The notes under the pieces are model-generated. The model worked only from the letters and a program-made list of their open reading frames with translations, was not told the DNA's origin and ran no database searches. A stretch of 64,000 bases of DNA from Mytilus trossulus (lineage: Eukaryota > Mollusca > Bivalvia > Mytilida > Mytilidae): positions 44,625,878 to 44,689,877 of the forward strand of contig NC_086386.1 of assembly GCF_036588685.1 (NCBI RefSeq), read 5' to 3'. A program made the translations under genes and the position numbers. Positions 29,601-41,790 of the stretch are shown here, in pieces (within the stretch, counting starts at the first letter, position 1; each line of letters starts with the position of its first letter).

Positions 29601-32600
29601 TAAGTTTTTAATGTTTCATTTTTTTTTGACACATTCAGATTAAAAGGGGAGATTAAGCATTTACTAGACTTGTTTATACTGCCATGTATTTATGTATGTT
29701 TATGATAGTAATTTCAATGTAGATCATAGTTATATATTATTTATTTACAGGTGCTTTTGGTGTTGATTTTTCCTGTGACGTGGATACGATTGAGGAGGGA
29801 TTGAAGATTGTTGCCAAAGGATTATTACCACATGGTGTTACTTCATTCTGTCCAACAATAATTTCATCCAAGGAAGACATATATAGGAAGGTGAAATGAA
29901 GTAATTTTGGTTTCATAAACTTTTTACGAATTATTTTAGACAGTGAGTTTGATGAAGTTTTTCTCAGTTTGTTGAAATCTTAATTGGTCTCTCATATTTT
30001 CTCCCAAGAGTTGGGATTACAAAGAAAGTATATGATTCACACAATTAATGCAAATTTTTGAAATAAAAGAAGATCAATCCTTTTTCATGCCTGCAGCCCT
30101 AGGCCTGCTCTCACAAAAAACTGTTGTTTCTTATATTCAGTTAAATGCTAAAAAAGTGTACTTTATGATAGAACTAAGTATAAAGAACAGTATTTAGCTG
30201 GTCCCTCATAAATTCAGTTCCTACACAAATGATCATTGTTCAAGATGGTCGTCAGTCTTTATTCAATAATTGTTTGATGGAACATGTTGAACATCTGATT
30301 TAGAAATGCTTTTTCAAAGTGTTTTTTTAATATGTTTTTTTTAGAGTACCTTCCAAATCATAACTGGCTGTCTTTTATATAATACAAGAAGGCTGCCAGA
30401 ACCTCTGAAACATTTAACTTTTGCAATGAATCTAAAATATTGACTGATCTGTAAGTGATAAAATTTAAAATGAAATTTTTCAAAATTAAAGTGCTTAGTT
30501 AATAATTAATGTCATCAATTTAAACAAGATTTGGCAAATACTTTTTTAATACGCCCGTCGTCTTTTAGACGGGACTTATTATGGTATACCGTTGTCCGTC
30601 CGTCCGTCGTCCACACTTCGGACAATAACTCAAAAACGCTTTCACCAATTTCCATGAAACTTAAGTGAATTGTTTATGTCTATTGACGTAAGCTCCCTTT
30701 CGTTTTTTTTTAATTTCAGATTTTAAGTTTTGGATTTATGGGGCTTTATTCATAAAAAAGGGGGGATTTTCAACACTTCGGACAATAACTCAAAAAGGCT
30801 TTCACCAATGGCCATGAAACTTTGGTGAATTGTTTATATCTACTGATGTAAGCTCCCTCTCAATTTTTATAAATTTCAGATTTTAAGTTTTGGATTTATG
30901 GGGCTTTATTCATAAAAAAAAGGGGGATTTTTAACACTTCGGACAATAATTCAAAAAGGCTTTCACCAATGTCCATGAAACTTTGGTGAATTGTTTATAT
31001 CTATTGATGTAAGCTCCCTTTCAATTTTTATAAATTTCAGATTTTATATTTCCGTGTTATGAATTTTTATTCTTAAAAAAGGGGGGATTTTCCAATTTTG
31101 GGACAATAACTAACACTTTCACAAAATTTTATGCAACTTTGATAAATTGTTTATATCTATTGACCTTAATAGTGCCAATTTTTTTTGCATTTTTATTTAT
31201 TATTTGGGGGGGGGGGGGGGGTATTTGTCAGGGCTCACACTATTTCTAGTTGATCATATAAATTCATTTAAAGCATAAAAGACAAGTTAAAAGAGCAACG
31301 GGCGTATCATGCGCTAAAGCGCAGCCCTTTATTTATTGATTCCTGAAAGATATTTCAGTAATGACTTCATTGGAAAAGTAAAGTGTTTGCTTCTGGTACT
31401 ACTTTAGTACTTAACTTTGGTTTGATTAGGATAGACACCCCTTATATTATGGGGAGAGATCCGTTTGCGCCAAAAATGCGTCCTTTTGCTCCACAACTTT
31501 TTTTCTCTTATGCTACTCTTGCGCCACCTGTTTTAAAATTACATGGTATCATTTGCCCCAAAAATAAAATATACGATTGCGCCAATTTAAAGAAAAACAT
31601 TCCTTAAGCAAAGAAAACATTTTTCTATTACAGTTTCCTGATTTGGAAGGCAAAAGGCAATATAAAAGTTGAATATAAATTAAATGTCCATTCCTGAATC
31701 CATGTATTGTATACAATTGCTGGAAATACTTCGGACAACACTTAAATGTTCCATCAGCAAAAACATCTTCTGCCCCGCATACAAAGAAATTTCAAGTTAG
31801 CTTCACAACCGAGAATTACAATGCCACTTTCAATATCATGTACTAAAACAAACTCTTCTTCTTCATTTGTGATCACTCCTACCTCACTTAAAATTTCTTG
31901 AAATTCTACTGAACCTTTTGGTTGGAAAGGGTACAGTTATCTTCTCTCTCTGTACATAGACTGTCTCATGCACTTCAAGTCATTTTTCTGTAGATGTTCC
32001 TCTTCATGATGGAATAGCTCCGAACATATGATCTTAGCTGGTCTTTCGGATATATTTTCTGTAGCTTTTCTTTTGCATGCTGTTCGTAGTATTTGACGCT
32101 CTAACTTTTGTGGGTCTGTCTCATGTATATGTGCAAGATTTCCACTCAAACAAAAATGATACTAAATATATATTAATCTTTAATATGTACGATCAATATG
32201 TGTTCAGGTAAATTGGCGCAAATGAGTTCCGAAAACTGGCGCAATTGATACATTTTGGAGAAAAAAAATTTGGCGCAAATGATACCCCTGAAAAACAGTA
32301 ATTGGCGCAAAAGGAGTGCTGCCATATTATGATAATCACTTAGTATAAGTATTACAACTGTTGATCATAATTATATACATACAGGTAGGCCATAGGATAA
32401 AGTTGACCATTAGTTGCTCTTTGGAGGCTTTAGTGAAGACTTGATATATTGAAAATTAAAAGGAAATGGCTATGTACTAAAAATATTGTCTGGTTTTTTT
32501 TTTTAATTTTTGTCTGTTTTATTTCCAGATTGTACCAAAAATAAAGAAAGTGGATGGTAATAAAGAAGGTGCAGGCATATTAGGTATTATATGTACTTTA

Positions 32601-35600
32601 AATTAAGATATTATTGGAAATTTTTATGATTTTATTGTTTTGAAAAAATTATGATGGAATAGGTTTTTTCTTTAATAGAAACTTTATATTTTATTATTTA
32701 CACACCTAATTTGATATTTATAAGCAGCATGTACTGAAATCTAATAAATGGATGTTCTAAAAAAATCTGAATTAACAATAATTTTATTTTTACCTGTGGT
32801 CAACATGCCAAATAAAAAAAAATAAACTGATATTGTCATTTGTCTGTCAAACCTCTTAACCTGCAAAGCAATTTCAATTATAGATACAAACAGAGGCTTT
32901 AACTTGATTTGTACCCTCCCCCGCCCCCCCCCCCCCAAAAAAAAAATTACCAAGAATTGTAAAAATATTTCCATTATCAATTTGACGAAAGCGTTATATA
33001 AGACCTGAATATCTGTGGTGTAAGTTAAATAATTTGTTTCATAGAAAGCTACCAAAGAACAGCGACCATTAACTGAATAAAAAGAATAAAGGCAAATATA
33101 ATACAAATAGAAATTGTTACATGAAGATAAGTCTTTCATGTTAAAAGGTTTTGAACAATTGTTCTAATTGTTTCCCCTTTTGATATGTTGGCAGGCCTGT
33201 CCTTCAAATCAAAACATGAGGTGCATGTGTGTGATTGTGTGAAAATATGAACAAATATAATGCCAGGCCATGTAAAAATTGAGCATAGGGGATGGTTTCT
33301 ATCCCTAGTTCTTTGGCAAATAATGCACAAAAGAATTTATATCAGGAATACTCATATATGAGAATATGAGTCAATTCAGTAAAAATGAATTTGACAGCTT
33401 ATACCCGTTTAATTTTCTATAAAACTGTAAGGGTTTAATGAAGATGATGTTGATGTCAAAGATATGAAAAATTACCTCCCTTTCATGGAAAAAGAAGAAA
33501 ATAAGGTGAAAGAAATATTGAACATTCAGAATTATTGCTTTATCAAATTTGTATGAAATATTGTTATTTGAGAGTTGTTTATTTTCAGGTGCTCATATAG
33601 AGGGACCATTTATTTCTGTTGAAAAAAAAGGGGCTCATCCTGAAGAGAACCTCAGACAGTTTCCCAATGGATTTTCTGATTTAAAAGATTTATATGGCAA
33701 TCTTGATAATGTTGCTATGGTTACTATTGCACCAGAATTAGACAGATCAGATGAAGTTATTAAAGAGCTTGTGAAAAAAGGCATTTCAGTTTCCCTTGGT
33801 ATGATTTTGTAACTAGACAAAATGAGTTTTTTATAGATTTTGTATACTGTAAATTAAGAAATTTATGCATGGTTTTTATTATTGCGAAAACTGCGACTGA
33901 GTTGTAAATGCAATAATTAAACTCGCATATTGAAATATTTTATATGAATTTAACAGGATTTTTTCGCAAAATCTTAAAAATCAAAATTGCATTTAAGTCT
34001 AAAATGACAAAACCGCAATAATTTCTGAATTTACAGTATTTTACAATTAAATGTTGATAGATTTTTTTCTGATTTTTGAATTAGAATGTTATTGTCAAAT
34101 TATTGACTGCTAAATAAGTATATTTTCATAAAACCCGTACATGACTTTCTATCTAATAACATTTAATCATGACTGCAACTACCATTCTCCGATATCCCAT
34201 AGAGCGCTGCTCACTTTTCATACCCTCATTTACAGGATGTATAATGGTATACTGTTTGTCCATCTGTCCATCATCAACATGTCGGACAATAACTCACAAA
34301 CACTTATACCAAGTCACATCAAACTTTGGGGAGGTGTTTATATCTATTGAAGTGAGCTCCCTTTTGAGACTATTAAGACAGCCTCCCCCTAGTTTTTCAT
34401 GAAATTCTGATATGACATTGAGAAGTTATTGAAAGTTATTCTTTGTAAAACCAAGGGCGTATTATGCGCTCATGACACAGCTGTTTATTTAAAATTGCCA
34501 GAGATGAGTTGTGTTTACGGCAGGGAGTTCTATGTTGCAATACATGGTTTGAATGTGTTTGTTATGCAAAGTATGACAGCATTTTTAATGCTTAAATTAA
34601 ATGTTAAAAGTGTTATTATAAATTATTACAAATGTTCACAGCAAATTAGAAAATCCTTCACGTATGCCGAACATATCAGGTTGGGTTTTTCAACTTATAT
34701 ATGTGTTGTCAAAAAATACCTGCACTAGAAACTAACATTTAGTCAGGGGTAATCAGTAATATATGTGTAATTCAGGTCTCAGAAAGGGTATATACTGTCT
34801 GAGACCTGAATAACATATAATATTTTTCTAATGCTTTTAAATTCCTCTAAAATAAGATATACAATAAAACATGAAAAAAGGTACAAAGTTGATCAGTTTA
34901 AAGTTTTCTGAATTATTTTAGCATAACTTTAACATAACCTGGCAGTATTTTCAATTGCCACAGTCCAAATAAGAGAAACCAAAAATAATGAAAGCTTTTT
35001 TTTATATGAGCTTAATCTTTTTCAAGCTGTACAAGGCAAATCATGCAAGGATTTTATATTTTCAGGACATACCACAGCTAATTTAGTACAAGGTGAAGAT
35101 GCCATTCGAGCAGGGGCCTCATGTATCACACATTTATTTAATGCCATGGTTTCAGTAAGTAATATTGTAATTCTTAAACCTCAAAACAAATGTGTGATAA
35201 AGAAGTGAACCCACTCATTAAAATCAAAGGCTAAATGTAAAAATGAGAAATTAAACATTGAAATTAAAATATTTTTAAAATAGCATAGGAGTCTTTTTGA
35301 TATATAGGATAAAAAAAATATATCAGAAAACAGTAGGCCTTGATGTTTTACTGAGAGAAGCAGATTTTTAGGCATGATTATAAATTCATTTGTAAGACTT
35401 CAATGGCTTTAATTGATTAATATGAAATGTTATTCAGTTGATTCTAAATTTTTTGAACATAGCCTTATAAGGGAATAATTCAAATAACCTTCTTCTATAA
35501 AGGAATGAACAGTACAAGATCTTTCAAATTTTTCTACAGCATGAAAAAAAGCATGATTACCTTGTCTGACAGTCAGTCCATATGTCTCCAAAAAAGTTTA

Positions 35601-38383
35601 TTTTCAATAACTTTATACACAATGCTTATGACAAGAAAACATAGATCAAGTTCTGGTTTGGTCACTTTTACTGTTCTGGAGTTATGTCCCTTTATAAGTG
35701 TGGGCATCATCTGTGTCCCATGGACACCTTCATCATTTTTTTCTTTTAATTTAATAAAAGCATTTCATAATAATAATTTTCGAAGTTTTCTTTCTTTTCA
35801 TATTATAATGCCTTTTTTATTGCATAATCCATACAAAACATTTTGTAGAACCTTAATTTAACATCACAAACACTAAATGTATTTATATTTGTGTTATTTC
35901 AACATTACTAATTGATGAACACATTTGTTTTATAGTTTCACCATCGAGATCCCCACTTGATAGGTTTGTTAACCAGTAAATTCCTGACCGATAGACAAGT
36001 GTATTATGGACTGATAAGTGATGGAGTACACACACATCCTGCTGCAGTTAGAATGGCTTTCAGGAGTAATCCTAGAGGTATAACATAATTAATACAATTA
36101 ACTCATGCTGTATGGATGAAGTAGAATGTCTCCCTGTGACAGTAGTGTATGCCCTTATATATTTGACAGTTAGGGTATTTTGCTTGTGACAGAGGTGTCT
36201 TCATACTCCATTGGTCTCTTGTGGAGAGTTTACTCATGGGCAATCATTCCGCATCTTCCTATTTTTACATTATACTTACGATAAGACAGCTAAAACAAGT
36301 AGAACTTCAAGTCCTGTGGAATCATTATTATTCGTTGGAGCAATTTTTGTGGGTTTCGTCTGTTCCAATGAACCTCAATTCAAATGTTAAACGAATACCA
36401 TATTTTTAGTAGGCTTTGTATACAGAGATTGGCAAAACCTCAAAATCAAATATCCACGATAATGCAAGTTTTCAGCAATCCACGAAAATTTATACCCAGG
36501 AAATTGAATACCTATTTTCCTGGGTTTCCTGGGTTCAGATGAACCTCAATTCATATGTTCAACAAACAACATATTTTCAGTAGGCTTTGTATACAGAGAT
36601 TGGCAAAACCAAGAAATAAAATATCCACAAAAATTCACATGTTCAGCACCACGAAAATTTATACACACAAAAATCCACAGTATTCTAAATTAATAGAAAG
36701 TGGAAGAAAAATTATTTCAAAAACCATTTACATGGTTAAGAATATTCACATGAAGCTTAATAGCAAATTTTCTGGAAAGTCTTTTTGTAGTTCAATGAAA
36801 AAATGTGACAAAATATTTCAGTAATGGCCTGTATACAATGTTTAAGTATTTTGATATCAGGAATTTGATGACCAATGAAACTAAGACCACATCCACTTTT
36901 ATTTTTTGTCTATCTGATGAGTTAAGCCTTTTTCAATAGATTTTATAGTTCGTTCTTATATGTTGTACTGTTATACCACTGTCCAAGGTTATGGGGGAGG
37001 GTTGGGATCCCGCTAACATGTTTAACCCCGCCACATTATTTATGAATGTGCCTGTCCCAAGTCAGGAGCCTGTAATTCAGTGGTTGTCGTTTGTTTATGT
37101 GTTACATATTTGTTTTTCGTTCATTTTTTTACTTAAAAAAAGCCGTTAGTTTTCTTGCTTGAATTGTTTTACATTGTCTTATCAGGGCCTTTTATAGCTG
37201 ACTATATGGGGTATGGGCTTTGCTCATTGTTGAAGGCTGTACAGTGACCTATAATTGTTAATGTTTGTGTCATTTTGGTCTTTTGTGGATAGTTGTCTCA
37301 TTGGCAATCAAACCACATCTTCTTTTTTTATAAGACCATGTCATACAGGAAAGTATGCTGACATGAAGACATCAAACAAATTTCAGAAAAGTCAGATATG
37401 TAGCTTCTGAGAAAAATGTGACACAAAAAAGTCAAGATACAAACTTTGTATATTATGACGATTTGGGTATTATTTTGAAGGTTTTACTGGCATTACATCT
37501 ATAATTATGTATAATACAATGGAAATTGAATTATTAAACATTTTTTTGGTTTTTCTAGGATTTATCGTAGTAACAGATGCCATACCAGCCATGGGGCTGC
37601 CTATAGGGAAACATCACATGGGTTCACAGTTAGTTGAAATTCAAGACAAGAAAGCTTTCATTGCTGGAACTAACACTTTATGTGGAAGGTATGATCTTAG
37701 TTATTTAAATAGAAATAATTTCATCCATTAATTGTCATGATTTAATTTTGCCAGTATTTATTTCAAAGAAATCTTCATATAGAGTTTGTTTGATCAATCT
37801 GTAGTGACAAAATACAATTGTTAATTTTGAAGCACATATGTCTGGTGACTGCCACACATGTAATTAAAAAAACGAATATATATTCCAACAGGGTTAGCCT
37901 GGTAAACTGTAAATCTATTTAAAGGAAACTTACATATAAGAACAAGGAGGGAAATTCTTTACAAATAACATGTAAAAAGGAAACACCTGTTTAATTCAAA
38001 TAAAATCTATACTGATAGACATTGTTTAAAAGTATTATTCTTGTTAATAATAATATTTGTAAACTTTATTTTTCAGTATAGCTACAATACCTAAATGTGT
38101 TCAGAATTTAAAGAAAAACACAGACTGCACTACAGAACAGGCATTGGATGCTGCAACCCTCCATCCAGCAGAAGTTCTAAAAATTACTGATCGTAAAGGG
38201 ACAATGAACTTTGACACAGATGCTGATTTTCTTATGTTAGACGATAACTTAAACGTGATGGCCACTTATATTGCTGGAGAACTAGTGTGGCATCAAGACT
38301 GGCATCCTGCTGCTTCTGTATTAAACAGACAAATGTCTGAGCGAGTAGGGTGTGAAGAAAGTGCAATTAAGAATAATTTTTGA
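26567..38383 (+). CDS. AMDHD2: N-acetylglucosamine-6-phosphate deacetylase (AMDHD2), nine coding exons
   Basis: Joined exons: 26567-26634, 28360-28571, 29751-29890, 32529-32583, 33589-33798, 35066-35154, 35936-36077, 37559-37688, 38077-38383 (1353 nt, 450 residues). All junctions are GT-AG and in phase. The protein is an amidohydrolase-superfamily TIM-barrel enzyme that removes the acetyl group from GlcNAc-6-phosphate to give glucosamine-6-phosphate in amino-sugar catabolism in the cytosol. Family landmarks are [10 protein letters not shown] (QxN in place of HxH), E163 in HIEGPF, H230 in LGHT, H251 in THLFNAM, the FHHRDP loop and the catalytic D312 in VVTDAIPA. These are the expected metal and catalytic positions. 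The first exon adds a 23-residue basic N-terminus (KNKRKH, KKDAKR). The usual family length is about 400-410, so both ends are extended slightly. Introns 1, 3, 5 and 7 are filled with repeats. Confidence 0.95.
26755..27655 (+). repeat. Tandem-unit element in AMDHD2 intron 1 (~161-167 bp units)
   Basis: After a GGTC/GGGC-rich start (gcgggcggtcggtcagtcgg) come about five units of 161-167 bp. Each contains tttgacttttaccgttcagg, agttatggttcttgaaagat and ggagtttccagtcgtgtccg (near 26951, 27118, 27279, and diverged at 27440). It ends near gacagcctcttgtttt. Same general plan as the other tandem-unit elements, with its own unit. Confidence 0.75.
28360..28571 (+). CDS. AMDHD2: AMDHD2 exon 2 (residues 23-94)
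   Basis: Acceptor atatttttttcag, donor AATG/gtaaga. Encodes the N-terminal beta domain ([20 protein letters not shown]) and [10 protein letters not shown] leading into the barrel. Confidence 0.95.
28590..29014. repeat. Possible TTAAGGA-ended element in AMDHD2 intron 2
   Basis: cttaaggacaccatcatg on the left and catccttaagcc on the right are inverted around TTAAGGA. Arms beyond the tips are weak, so this may be a decayed TTAA-target element or chance. Confidence 0.3.
29751..29890 (+). CDS. AMDHD2: AMDHD2 exon 3 (residues 94-140)
   Basis: Acceptor ttatttacag, donor GGAAG/gtgaaat (a weaker donor). Encodes [11 protein letters not shown] and [20 protein letters not shown], typical of the family. 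Confidence 0.93.
30549..31307 (+). mobile_element. Tandem-unit element in AMDHD2 intron 3
   Basis: Inverted ends atacgcccgt (30549) and acgggcgtat (31298-31307). A gtccgtccgtccgtcgtcc microsatellite near the left end is followed by four diverging ~160-bp units starting cacttcggacaataactcaa (near 30617, 30773, 30935 and 31099). Past the right end comes catgcgctaaagcgcagccc. Non-coding. Confidence 0.75.
31437..32332 (-). pseudogene. Decayed MULE-like transposon (FLYWCH-type transposase remnants)
   Basis: On the - strand a 70-codon ORF (31937-32149) contains [20 protein letters not shown], resembling the linker after the FLYWCH zinc finger of MULE transposases. Further downstream (about 31680-31800) one frame reads [20 protein letters not shown], the hallmark catalytic-region string of that family. 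The frames are broken and most of the protein is missing. The ends are imperfect inverted repeats around ttgcgccaa, and ggcgcaa recurs five or more times subterminally. It lies antisense inside AMDHD2 intron 3. Confidence 0.7.
32529..32583 (+). CDS. AMDHD2: AMDHD2 exon 4 (residues 141-159)
   Basis: Only 55 nt, acceptor tttatttccag, donor TTAG/gtatta. Reads [19 protein letters not shown]. Too short for ORF detection; identified by phase and family order. Confidence 0.9.
33589..33798 (+). CDS. AMDHD2: AMDHD2 exon 5 (residues 159-229)
   Basis: Acceptor gtttattttcag, donor CTTG/gtatga. Encodes [20 protein letters not shown] with metal-site E163, and [14 protein letters not shown]. Confidence 0.95.
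33845..34038. mobile_element. TACTGTAAATT MITE, copy 1
   Basis: Inverted ends tactgtaaattaagaaattt and aatttctgaatttacagta. Interior contains attgcgaaaac and ttttttcgcaaaa. Flanks are TA. A similar family is seen at 38616, and a related one at 42375. In AMDHD2 intron 5. Confidence 0.65.
34238..34490 (+). repeat. Shortened copy of the 30.5-kb tandem-unit element
   Basis: Retains tataatggtatactgtttgt, a ccatctgtccatcatc stretch, one unit (gtcggacaataactcacaaa to tatctattgaagtgagctcc) and the right end gggcgtattatgcgct. In AMDHD2 intron 5. Confidence 0.6.
34771..34810. repeat. Perfect 13-bp-arm hairpin
   Basis: ttcaggtctcaga and tctgagacctgaa are exact inverted repeats around a 14-nt loop. It could form a cruciform or RNA stem in AMDHD2 intron 5. 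Confidence 0.6.
35066..35154 (+). CDS. AMDHD2: AMDHD2 exon 6 (residues 229-258)
   Basis: Acceptor tttatattttcag, donor TTTCA/gtaagt. Encodes [20 protein letters not shown] and [10 protein letters not shown], with metal ligands H230 and H251. Confidence 0.95.
35520..35730 (+). repeat. Single unit of a tandem-unit-type dispersed repeat
   Basis: Contains acttttactgttctggagtt and atgtccctttataagtgtggg, then ccatggacacc. This resembles the ggagttatg-type units and the atggacaca-type ends of the elements elsewhere in the window. In AMDHD2 intron 6. Confidence 0.35.
35936..36077 (+). CDS. AMDHD2: AMDHD2 exon 7 (residues 259-306)
   Basis: Acceptor tgttttatag, donor AGAG/gtataa. Encodes [40 protein letters not shown] and RSNPR, with the GxxxDGxHTxP substrate loop. 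Confidence 0.95.
36369..36690 (+). repeat. Tandem duplication (~170 bp) in AMDHD2 intron 7
   Basis: tgaacctcaattcaaatgtt (36370) and tgaacctcaattcatatgtt (36540) each start a unit containing taggctttgtatacagagat, tggcaaaacc, aaatatccac and ccacgaaaatttata. Confidence 0.7.
36950..37332 (+). repeat. Dispersed repeat, 3'-end type, copy 1
   Basis: Shares with 58546-58811 the order aggagcctgtaattcagtgg, acatatttgtttttcgttca, gccttttatagctgactat, gggctttgctcattgttgaa and gtggatagttgtctcattgg, then caatc, cacatcttctttttt. Partial copies end at 63993 and 60215. Probably a SINE or the 3' end of a LINE. In AMDHD2 intron 7. Confidence 0.7.
37559..37688 (+). CDS. AMDHD2: AMDHD2 exon 8 (residues 306-349)
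   Basis: Acceptor ttggtttttctag, donor GGAAG/gtatga. Encodes [20 protein letters not shown] with the catalytic D312, and [11 protein letters not shown]. Confidence 0.95.
38077..38383 (+). CDS. AMDHD2: AMDHD2 exon 9 (residues 349-450) and stop
   Basis: Acceptor ttatttttcag. Encodes [12 protein letters not shown], the [13 protein letters not shown] helix, [11 protein letters not shown] and IAGELVW, then a tail of about 30 residues beyond the usual C-terminus. Stop TGA at 38381-38383. Confidence 0.95.
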
Positions 38384-38615
38384 TGTAACAGGAAGTAATA
38401 AGGAAGTTGAGATATATATCCTTCTTAACTGTAGATTGGTGCTAGATTATATAATGGTCAATGGTATAACTATCAAATTCATTGGACAAAAATGTTGGAT
38501 GAAAAGAGGAAATTTGGAAATTTAATTGGTACATTTAATTATGTAAATCATCAAAATTTGAATGAAATGTAAAATATAATAGAAAAAATAATCATGATCA
38601 GAATATGTTATAACT

Positions 38616-38812
38616 GTAAATTCAAAATTTTTTGTTTGCATTTATAATTACTATTCTTCAATGTAACAAATAACAAAATAATTAGTTTATTATTGCAATT
38701 TCGGGAAATGCTTCATATATTAAAGAGCTTAGGCTATCAAAATTTGAAACTTATCCTGCCAATTTTCACTAATAATGATAAAAACATTACAAAAATTTCT
38801 GAATTTACAATA
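38616..38812. mobile_element. TACTGTAAATT-type MITE, decayed copy
   Basis: aactgtaaattcaaaatttt and aaatttctgaatttacaata are inverted ends. It lies just downstream of the AMDHD2 stop and could be within its 3' UTR. Confidence 0.5.
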
Positions 38813-39781
38813 TTCATAAAAAGAATGTAATTACGCAATTTATGTTTTCATTACTTTGTGTAAATTTAATTTTTAGTAATCTCATTTATTCAAGGCTAGC
38901 ATTATATTTATTATATTTAAGTTGTTCATAACTTTGTTTCTTTTTTTGTCATCGGTAAACAACTTTAAACTGATGCTTATTCGTTTTTTTCAACAAATGT
39001 ATGTCTCTTACAGGATTGCTTGCCATAAATTTATTTTCGATGATTTCTGCTGGAAAACCTCTAAATTTGCTTTTAATATATACAGTTGTCATATGAAAAG
39101 GTAGTTAAAGAATAATGCTGTTTTAATTATTGAACGCGAGACAAATATCGATGGTGAGGACTTATAATACAACTTGAAGAGGACTCAGACTTCACCAAGG
39201 CTACCAATTCTGTTTAAAAAAAAATTAATTTGTATAAGATATTTAGACTTCTTTAATAACATTCCATGAGAATCCTAACTGCAAAATTGATATTGGGTAA
39301 AGTTTCATAACAAATATGAAAAGGACTTTTTTTTTTTATATATCTATCTTTTTGCCATCCCCATGTCCCCATGTGAACAGGTAGTTCACAGAAAATATAT
39401 GGATGGATACCTTAATTTCGTAGTACCATTGGTATAAAAAAATCTTTAAAACTGAAATCAAATTAAACCTTTTTAAGTGTTCAAGAAAATATCTTTATTA
39501 GTTCTTCAATTTAATTTTGCTTCTTAAAAAGCACTGGAAATATTCATAACAACAGAAAGGAATTAATTAAAGTAATGGTTCTAAAGGCAAACCATAAGAA
39601 CCCTATTGGTAGAAATAACATTTAAGAAATACATTGTCAGATTATGCCAGTATGTGATATTGTATTGCTATAAAGACTTGATCTGTGCAGAATCATATGG
39701 AGTCTCACATTTTTATTTTTGTATTTTTGCAATATTTACTGATGAATATTTATAGTATATTATTTGTTATCATGTTTACTT

Positions 39782-40596
39782 TAGGGGCCATCCATAATTG
39801 TCAACCCTTTTCCAAAGTGTACAAAACATACACTTTTTCAGACCCCCTATCCTTCCTTAAGAAGTGTACATCAACCATTGTCAGATTTCAAGACGAGATT
39901 CAATCATTCTTAAAAAAAATAAGATCAAGTCTATTATAAAATTGAGAAAGGAAATGGTGAATATGTCAAAGCGACAACCATCCAACCATAGAGCAGACAA
40001 CAGCCGAAGGCAACCAATGGGTCTTCAATGTAGCGAGAATTCCTGCACCCGTAGGTGTCCTTCAGCTGGCCCCTAAAAATATGCATAATAGTACAGTGAT
40101 AATGAACGTCATACTAAACTCCGAATAATACACAAGAAACTAAAATTTAAAATCATACAAGACTAACAAAGGCAAGAGGCTCCTGACTTGGGACAGGCGC
40201 AAAATTGCGGCAGGGTTAAACATGTTTATGAGATCTCAACCCTCCCCCTATACCTCTAGCCAATGTAGAAAAGTAAATACATAACAATACGCACATTAAG
40301 ATTCAGTTAAAGAGAAGTCCGAGTCCGATGTCAAAAGATGTAACAAAAGAAAATAAATAAAATGACAATAATACATAAATAACAACAGACTACTAGCAGT
40401 TAACTGACATGTTAGTTTAATTATAGTTTAGTTTAATATAGAAATTTGCATTGAAAATAACTGAAACATATCGAACTGTTTAATTTGATAAATAAAAAAA
40501 AACGTACTTTAAAAATGTTGATTTTTAACCCCCTCCCCCCCAAGTGTATGATTTGTACGCTTTGGAAAATGATTGACAACTATGGATGACCCCTTA
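39782..40596. mobile_element. ~0.8-kb inverted-repeat element with nested dispersed repeat
   Basis: Left ttaggggccatccataattg, then tcaacccttttccaaagtgtac. Right gtacgctttggaaaatgatt, then gacaactatggatgacccctta. The inverted arms are about 42 bp. The interior (39945-40260) holds a segment with aaatggtgaatatgtcaaag and, in reverse, the ctcctgacttgggacaggcg part of the repeat at 36950. Confidence 0.7.
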
Positions 40597-40983
40597 ATGT
40601 TTTTGTACTAATTATTGAGTTATAAACTAAAGGTACCCTTTACAGATATGAAACACTTGAATATATGATTCCTTGTTATTGCATTGTTTATATTATTGTT
40701 TTATTTAAAAACAGAATTTATGATAGACAGAATTAATTGAGTAGAAGCAGGATAGAAATTGCTTTCATGCAACTTTTTCTAGTCGTTAATGTTAATCTTT
40801 TGGATTTTATAAACTTGTTCTAACAGCTTTTAAGAGATAATAAACATTGAAATTCCTAACCATCATCTTGTTTTGGTAGTTTGTTTGGTTAACTTCTATC
40901 AACTCTGTGTCTTCATTTGCCCTATCTATTAGACAATCCAAGACCTCCAAGTCTACATACTGTATGAGCTGAGTGATGAAAGC

Positions 40984-41148
40984 TCACAGGCGTGGATCAA
41001 AGAAGGGGGGGGGGGGGTCCCAGGGGTTTGAACCCCCCTTTTTTTGGACGATCAATGCATTTGAATGGGGACATGTTATTGAACCCAACCCCCCTTTGTC
41101 CTGGATTAGGAACTCCCCTTTTTTAAATGGCTGGATCCACCCCTGGCT
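40984..41148. mobile_element. GGATCC MITE copy
   Basis: caggcgtggatcaaag, a G run, aacccccctttttttggacg, atcaatgcatttgaatgggg, ending ggctggatccacccctgg. Same layout as 22959-23108. Confidence 0.6.
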
Positions 41149-41637
41149 CATTTATTTAACTTGGCCATGATCCTCCCAAATTGTTTTATAGACACAATTC
41201 TCAGCATCCATTTCTATGATTTTATCTTTTAAATCACCACCAATCAAAATATCAGTCACTGGTGTAGAATGCAGATGTCAACAAAATAATATTCACGATT
41301 TTCACTGGTAGAAAAATTAGGCAAATAAAAATAGTTAGTTTTGGACTATATATCACTCAAACTTGAAAATGACGTAATTGAATTGCCTTGAAGTGGGCTT
41401 AAAGGGGCTAAATACAAAATATAGTTCCTGTGAAAAATAAGCTGATTAAAAGTAACTGCAAAAAACATCACCTATGCTACCTTAGCCTAGTCCTCAGGGA
41501 ATTTTTAGGACGCTGATATTAGCAGTTTAGTCATACTTATTTGTGGGTTGTTATTTTTTTTTCTTCATTTGCACTTGGTCTTATTCCCTTGTACATAAAC
41601 AGACTAGAATCGGCTGTTGTTTGCTCTATGGTCAGAT

Positions 41638-41790
41638 CATTGGTGGATCCAGGGGGGTAGGGGGGTCCAGGGATTGGAACCCCCCTTTTTTTTGGCCGAT
41701 CAAAACATTTGAATGGTGACATATAGTTAGAACCCCTTTGTCCTGGGTTGGGAACCCCCCTTTTTAAAATGGCTGGATCCGCCCCTGCAG
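41638..41790. mobile_element. GGATCC MITE copy
   Basis: cattggtggatccagggggg, cccccttttttttggccgat, ctgggttgggaaccccc, ending ggctggatccgcccctgcag. A reverse fragment of the 39945 repeat (ttgttgtcgctttgata) follows directly. Confidence 0.65.

Noticed and set aside
34141..34728. Three + strand ORFs of 69-99 aa in AMDHD2 intron 5
   Set aside because: They cross a shortened tandem-unit element and have no splice frame with neighbouring exons.
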